Positions 6,070-9,861 of a DNA stretch of 9,861 nt are shown piece after piece (the stretch's first letter is position 1; each line of letters opens with the position of its first letter). Source of the stretch: Bacillota bacterium (GTDB lineage Bacteria; Bacillota; Bacilli; Bacillales_B; DSM-18226). The position numbers and the translations under genes were made by a program. The stretch lies in assembly GCA_030705665.1 (NCBI GenBank), contig JAUZQA010000105.1, positions 1 through 9,861 of the forward strand, in the 5' to 3' direction. Under the pieces are notes generated by a model that had not been told where the DNA came from, searched no databases, and worked only from the letters and a program-made list of their open reading frames with translations.

Positions 6070-7218
6070 ATGCACATCAATAAATTTGTTACACCTGAAA
6101 TTATTTTTGGAAAAAACGCAATTAAACAGGCTGGGGATGCTTGTCTGCGTCTGGGCGCCAGGAATGTTTTGATAGTAAGTGATAGAGGCGTTGCAAACGC
6201 CGGCTGGCTGGAAAGAATTATAGAGATATGCCAAGACTCCTGCCTGAAATTTGCCACATTCATTGATGTTTCTGCCAACCCAAAAGATACGGAAGTGGTT
6301 AACGGCTGCCGGGTATTTATTGACAATGAATGTGATGCTATTATCGGGATTGGCGGCGGAAGTGCATTAGATACGGCTAAAGCCATTGCGATTCTTGTTA
6401 CGAACGGTGGAAAAATCACTGATTATGAAGGTGTAGATAGAATCGAAAAACCCCTCCCGCCAATGATCATGATTATGACGACTGCTGGTTCAGGTTCGGA
6501 GGTTTCTCAATTTTCCATTATCGTTGACTCTAATAGAAAAAAGAAAATGACGATTATTTCTAAGACATTAGTGCCGGATATTGCGATCGTTGATCCATAC
6601 ACACTTGTTACAAAAAGTAGTGCTCTAACAGCAGCAACCGGTATGGATGTTCTTACACATGCAATTGAATCTTACGTGAGCATCGCAGCAACACCGCTTA
6701 CTGACGTTCAGGCTAAAAATGCACTTTCGCTTGTCTCCACTTACTTGCGTCCTTCGGTAGCTTCGAAAACAAATGAGGAAGCAAAAGAGGCAATGGCAAT
6801 GGCCAGTTTGCAAGCTGGACTTGCGTTTTCGAATGCAATATTAGGTGCTGCACATGCGATTTCCCATGCGGTTGGCGGAAGGTTTCCTCTTCCTCATGGA
6901 GAAATTAATGCCATACTGCTCCCATATGTAATGGATTTTAACTTTATTTCTGCTCCTAAAAGGTTTACCGAAATAGCTGAATTAATGGGAGTAGACACAA
7001 GAGGAATGACACAGAGGGAAGCCGGAAATGCAGCTATTAAATTTGTAAAAGAGTTATCGATTGATATCGGGATACCGAAACAATTAAGAGAAGTTGGAAT
7101 GACAGAAGAGATAATTGATAGTTTAAGTCAAACAGCGCTTGAAGATGCGTGTATGATTACCAATCCCCGTGATATGGATCTCGAACAGGTTAAAAATTTA
7201 CTGAAAAAAGTATTGTAA
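6070..7218 (+). CDS. Iron-dependent alcohol dehydrogenase, ErcA-like
   Basis: The 382-residue cytosolic protein is of the group III (Fe-type) alcohol dehydrogenase family, which interconverts alcohols and aldehydes or ketones with NAD(P). The nucleotide-binding block GIGGGSALDTAKA is followed by TTAGSGSEVSQ. All four metal ligands are present: Asp193 and His197 (in GMDVLTHAIES), His262 (AAHAISHAVGG) and His276 (LPHGE), so it could be catalytically active. The opening NKFVTPEIIFG, the SEVSQFSII stretch and the near-terminal MITNPRD recall the Pseudomonas regulator-associated enzyme ErcA more than a fermentative enzyme such as FucO or YugJ; this is from memory. The ATG at 6070 follows AGGTGAT (6059-6065); the GTG at 6061 is part of that ribosome site. 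The histidine kinase gene begins 14 bases later, implying one operon. Confidence 0.88.
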   Translation: MHINKFVTPEIIFGKNAIKQAGDACLRLGARNVLIVSDRGVANAGWLERIIEICQDSCLKFATFIDVSANPKDTEVVNGCRVFIDNECDAIIGIGGGSALDTAKAIAILVTNGGKITDYEGVDRIEKPLPPMIMIMTTAGSGSEVSQFSIIVDSNRKKKMTIISKTLVPDIAIVDPYTLVTKSSALTAATGMDVLTHAIESYVSIAATPLTDVQAKNALSLVSTYLRPSVASKTNEEAKEAMAMASLQAGLAFSNAILGAAHAISHAVGGRFPLPHGEINAILLPYVMDFNFISAPKRFTEIAELMGVDTRGMTQREAGNAAIKFVKELSIDIGIPKQLREVGMTEEIIDSLSQTALEDACMITNPRDMDLEQVKNLLKKVL

Positions 7219-7226
7219 GGCGGTGA
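7217..7226 (+). promoter_or_regulatory. Ribosome binding site for the TTG start of the kinase
   Basis: AAGGCGGTGA matches the ideal AAGGAGGTGA at nine of ten bases and lies six bases before the TTG at 7233. It overlaps the stop codon of the upstream dehydrogenase gene, which suggests translational coupling. Confidence 0.75.
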
Positions 7227-7232
7227 ATCATC

Positions 7233-8882
7233 TTGCTCGAGGACAAACATGAAATGATTGCCCAATTGACTGGCGTTAAATCTTCCAAGAAAAGTTACTA
7301 TACCGAACTAAAAAAAACGGTCGATCAATTAAAAAAGAAAAATATGCAACTGGAAATCATGAATGAAGTGATGAAAAATATTAAAGTGGATATGCCGCTG
7401 CAGGAAATATTGAAAAATATGATCGAAAAATTAAGAGTCCTTATCCACTTTGATCGTCTAGGTATATTATTGCTGCGGAACAATGACCTAACGCTAACCA
7501 ATGTTTATCCAGCGGAAAGTCATAGTTTGGAAATGGGAACAGCAATTCACAATGAACATTCCCTTTATTGGTCTGCCTTAAATAACAGGAAAATCATTTT
7601 TCAGCGATTGCATGACACTGAGGTGAATTTTTACGAAAAGAAATTCCTAACCATTCTACAGTTAAAAACCGTATTGGTATTGCCTATATATAGTAAAAAC
7701 AAAAGGATAGGTATTTTAAGCATAGGGCGCCACGATGAATCTGATTGGGGCATTGACGATCTTGCGTTTTTGGAGCAACTTACAGATCATCTGGCAGTCA
7801 GTATTGAAAATGCTCAATTATATAACGAAGTACTGCGGGCAAAACAAGAATGGGAAGATACATTTAAAGCTGTTGATGATATGATTATTGTTTTTGATAA
7901 AGATTTAAACGTGATTCAGTTTAATGATTCTGTGAAGACCTTTTTCAAAATATCCGAAAAAGCAAATTTTGCCTTATTGGAAGAAGGATGTAAAACACTG
8001 GTGAGAGAAACATTTCAATCAAAAAAGGCTAGCTACAATGAAATACATCTGTCGAATCAGTCTACCTGTGAATTGTATACATATCCAGTCTGCAATAATG
8101 AACAACAGGTTTATGGTGTGATCGCCTATATAAAGGATGTTACAGAAAAGCGGAAGATGGAAGTACAACTCCTCCATTCAGGAAAATTAGCTGCTATTGG
8201 GGAAATGGCAGCCGGTATTGCTCATGAATTAAACAGTCCTTTAACGGCAATTCTGGGAAATTCTCAATTGTTATTACGTACGACATCAAAGGAGGATTCT
8301 TCGTTTTCTCTTCTGAACGATATAAAAAATTGCGGAGACCGCTGTAAACGAATTATTAAAAGCCTCTTAACTTTTTCCCGGCAGGATGAATATTTTTTCG
8401 ATTCTTTTTCGGTCAATGAAGCGGTAGAACAAGTGCTCAATCTTTTAAAATACCAATTAGAAAATAACAAGATCAAGATAACACTCCTTCTTCAAAAAGA
8501 TTTGCCCTTAATTGAAGGAAGCCAGCCACAGATTGAACAAATCATTATTAACCTACTCCTGAATGCTAAAGATGCCATGGAGCTTACATCTGAAAAAAAT
8601 AAGGAAATCATCATTAAAACGGAGTGTCAATCAACAGAGGTCCACTTATCCGTGATTGATAACGGGATAGGAATTGAGGAAAATAGATTATCTGAAATCT
8701 TTCACCCCTTTCACTCTACAAAAGAATCAGAAAAGGGAACTGGATTAGGCTTATCCGTAAGTATAGGGATTGCCAGAACACATGAGGGAACCATTGAAGT
8801 GAAAAGTAAGCTCTATAGGGGTAGTACATTCATTTTAAAATTGCCTATTCAACAATCAAAAGCAATGGAGGCGACCACATGA
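7233..8882 (+). CDS. Cytosolic GAF-PAS sensor histidine kinase
   Basis: The 549-residue protein lacks membrane segments or a signal peptide, so it senses something inside the cell. In order: a charged, probably coiled-coil N-terminus (about 15-50), a GAF domain (about 50-197), a short coiled linker, a PAS domain (about 203-305, core DDMIIVFDKDLNVIQFN), a HisKA dimerisation domain with phospho-acceptor His331 in GIAHELNSPL, and an ATPase domain (about 428-540). The ATPase domain has N-box NLLLNAKDA (440-448), G1 box DNGIGI (476-481) and G2 box GTGLGL (502-507). All catalytic motifs are intact. The TTG start is supported by a very strong ribosome site; an in-frame ATG at 7254 is the alternative. 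Its stop overlaps the regulator start by ATGA, so the two form a cognate pair. The ligand of the GAF or PAS domain is unknown. Confidence 0.92.
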   Translation: MLEDKHEMIAQLTGVKSSKKSYYTELKKTVDQLKKKNMQLEIMNEVMKNIKVDMPLQEILKNMIEKLRVLIHFDRLGILLLRNNDLTLTNVYPAESHSLEMGTAIHNEHSLYWSALNNRKIIFQRLHDTEVNFYEKKFLTILQLKTVLVLPIYSKNKRIGILSIGRHDESDWGIDDLAFLEQLTDHLAVSIENAQLYNEVLRAKQEWEDTFKAVDDMIIVFDKDLNVIQFNDSVKTFFKISEKANFALLEEGCKTLVRETFQSKKASYNEIHLSNQSTCELYTYPVCNNEQQVYGVIAYIKDVTEKRKMEVQLLHSGKLAAIGEMAAGIAHELNSPLTAILGNSQLLLRTTSKEDSSFSLLNDIKNCGDRCKRIIKSLLTFSRQDEYFFDSFSVNEAVEQVLNLLKYQLENNKIKITLLLQKDLPLIEGSQPQIEQIIINLLLNAKDAMELTSEKNKEIIIKTECQSTEVHLSVIDNGIGIEENRLSEIFHPFHSTKESEKGTGLGLSVSIGIARTHEGTIEVKSKLYRGSTFILKLPIQQSKAMEATT

Positions 8883-9861
8883 CAAATTTATTGATCATAG
8901 ACGACGAAAAAGAAATCGGCAATTTTTTGTCCCATCTTTTTCAGGCAAAAGGGTATCATGTACAAGTGGCGAACAGCGGCAAAGAATTTACTTCCATTGA
9001 TTTTACCAAGCAAATTTTCCATGCTGCGATGATCGATTTAAAACTGCCTGATGCAGATGGACTGTCCTTATTGCAACAGCTAAAGAAATATCAGCCGCGG
9101 TGCAAGGTCATTATCATGACTGGCTACAGTACCATTCAAACAGCAGTTGATGCCATAAAGCTTGGTGCAAGTGATTATATCGAAAAACCGTTTGATGATA
9201 TTGATTTGTTGGAGAAACAAGTGGATCATTTATTAGTTTCAAATGATACCTCCACTTACGAACATATAAAAAACGTTGCCAGTGTGGCCGGGCTTATCTT
9301 TGGCCGAAACGAAGCAATGAATCAGCTCTTGGAGACTGCCTATAAGGTTGCAAGGAAGAATGTCAATGTCCTTATTGAGGGTGAAACAGGAACAGGGAAA
9401 GAAGTTTTATCCCGATTTATTCATCAGGCAAGCGGGCGGAGTCATGAATCCTTTATCGGGGTAAATTGCGGGGCCATATCTGAATCACTATTAGAAAGTG
9501 AACTGTTCGGCCACGAAAAAGGAGCGTTTACTGGAGCAACGCAGCTTCGAAAAGGTTTATTTGAAATTGCCAGTAAGGGTACTCTTTTCCTTGATGAAAT
9601 TGCGGAAGCATCCTCAGCCATCCAGGTGAAATTGCTGCGGGTCCTGGAAACACGCGAATTTATGCGTGTTGGCAGTGAACATGTCTTACGAACAAATACA
9701 CGGCTGATTGCTGCCACAAATGAAAACCTCCATCAAGCTGTGCAACAAAAGAAGTTTAGGGAAGATTTATTCTATCGTTTAAATGTCGTTCATTTAAAGA
9801 TTCCGGCACTTCGTGAACGAAAGGAGGACATCCCTTTGTTGATCGAGCATTGCCTAGAGCG
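8879..9861 (+). CDS. NtrC-family sigma-54-dependent response regulator (3' end cut)
   Basis: 327 residues are visible; the frame stays open to the right edge. The receiver domain (about 1-120) has the acidic pair Asp8/Asp9, the phosphorylation site Asp53 (in MIDLKLP), Thr81 and Lys103 (in EKPF). The AAA+ domain begins about residue 145 and shows Walker A GETGTGKE (168-175), the sigma-54 contact loop GAFTGA (215-220), Walker B TLFLDE (235-240) and FREDLFYRL, followed by PALRERKED. An intact GAFTGA loop means it should open promoters with sigma-54 RNA polymerase (SigL in Bacillus). The DNA-binding helix-turn-helix lies beyond the window. The ATG at 8879 follows GGAGG (8867-8871) and overlaps the kinase stop. 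It is the output partner of the kinase at 7233-8882; its targets are not visible here. Confidence 0.93.
   Translation, partial: MTNLLIIDDEKEIGNFLSHLFQAKGYHVQVANSGKEFTSIDFTKQIFHAAMIDLKLPDADGLSLLQQLKKYQPRCKVIIMTGYSTIQTAVDAIKLGASDYIEKPFDDIDLLEKQVDHLLVSNDTSTYEHIKNVASVAGLIFGRNEAMNQLLETAYKVARKNVNVLIEGETGTGKEVLSRFIHQASGRSHESFIGVNCGAISESLLESELFGHEKGAFTGATQLRKGLFEIASKGTLFLDEIAEASSAIQVKLLRVLETREFMRVGSEHVLRTNTRLIAATNENLHQAVQQKKFREDLFYRLNVVHLKIPALRERKEDIPLLIEHCLE

Noticed and set aside
7254..7256. In-frame ATG as kinase start
   Set aside because: Possible, but the TTG at 7233 has a near-perfect ribosome site at better spacing.

Overview
The window looks like chromosomal DNA of a low-GC, aerobic, endospore-former-type Firmicute (Bacillaceae). 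This rests on the AT-rich composition, strong AGGAGGTGA-like ribosome binding sites, TTG starts, rho-independent terminators, sigma-A-type promoters and protein families typical of Bacillus and relatives. No rRNA, tRNA, CRISPR, insertion sequence or phage gene is seen. Species cannot be named from this window.

Layout. (1) 1-342: the C-terminal end of a CopA-type Cu(I)-exporting P-type ATPase, cut by the left edge. (2) 343-668: a 326-base intergenic stretch holding a good rho-independent terminator, a sigma-A promoter overlapping its T tract, and a gapped 21-base motif present twice. (3) 669-3144: a two-gene ABC importer of the OpuC/OpuF/EgtU class, an ATPase followed by a protein in which permease and substrate-binding domain are fused, overlapping by 8 bases. 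(4) 3213-4400: a 12-TM MFS transporter of unknown substrate, 68 bases downstream with no terminator between. (5) 4426-4453: a hairpin shared by two convergent genes. (6) 4500-5801, minus strand: an NCS2 purine permease, best called PbuO, with a near-consensus sigma-A promoter covered by two inverted PurR boxes. (7) 6070 to the right edge: an apparent operon of an iron-dependent alcohol dehydrogenase resembling the regulatory ErcA branch, a soluble GAF-PAS histidine kinase (14-base gap), and an NtrC-type sigma-54-dependent response regulator (ATGA overlap), which is cut by the right edge.

How the genes fit together. The left half is transport: copper export, import of a small quaternary-amine-like compound (betaine or ergothioneine type) and an MFS carrier. 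The purine permease appears to be a PurR-regulon member. The most interesting unit is on the right. An alcohol-dehydrogenase-like protein is genetically welded to a complete cytosolic two-component system whose output needs sigma-54 (SigL in Bacillus). This suggests the enzyme or its redox/ligand state feeds the sensor, or that the system controls alcohol/aldehyde metabolism. The target promoter is not visible here.
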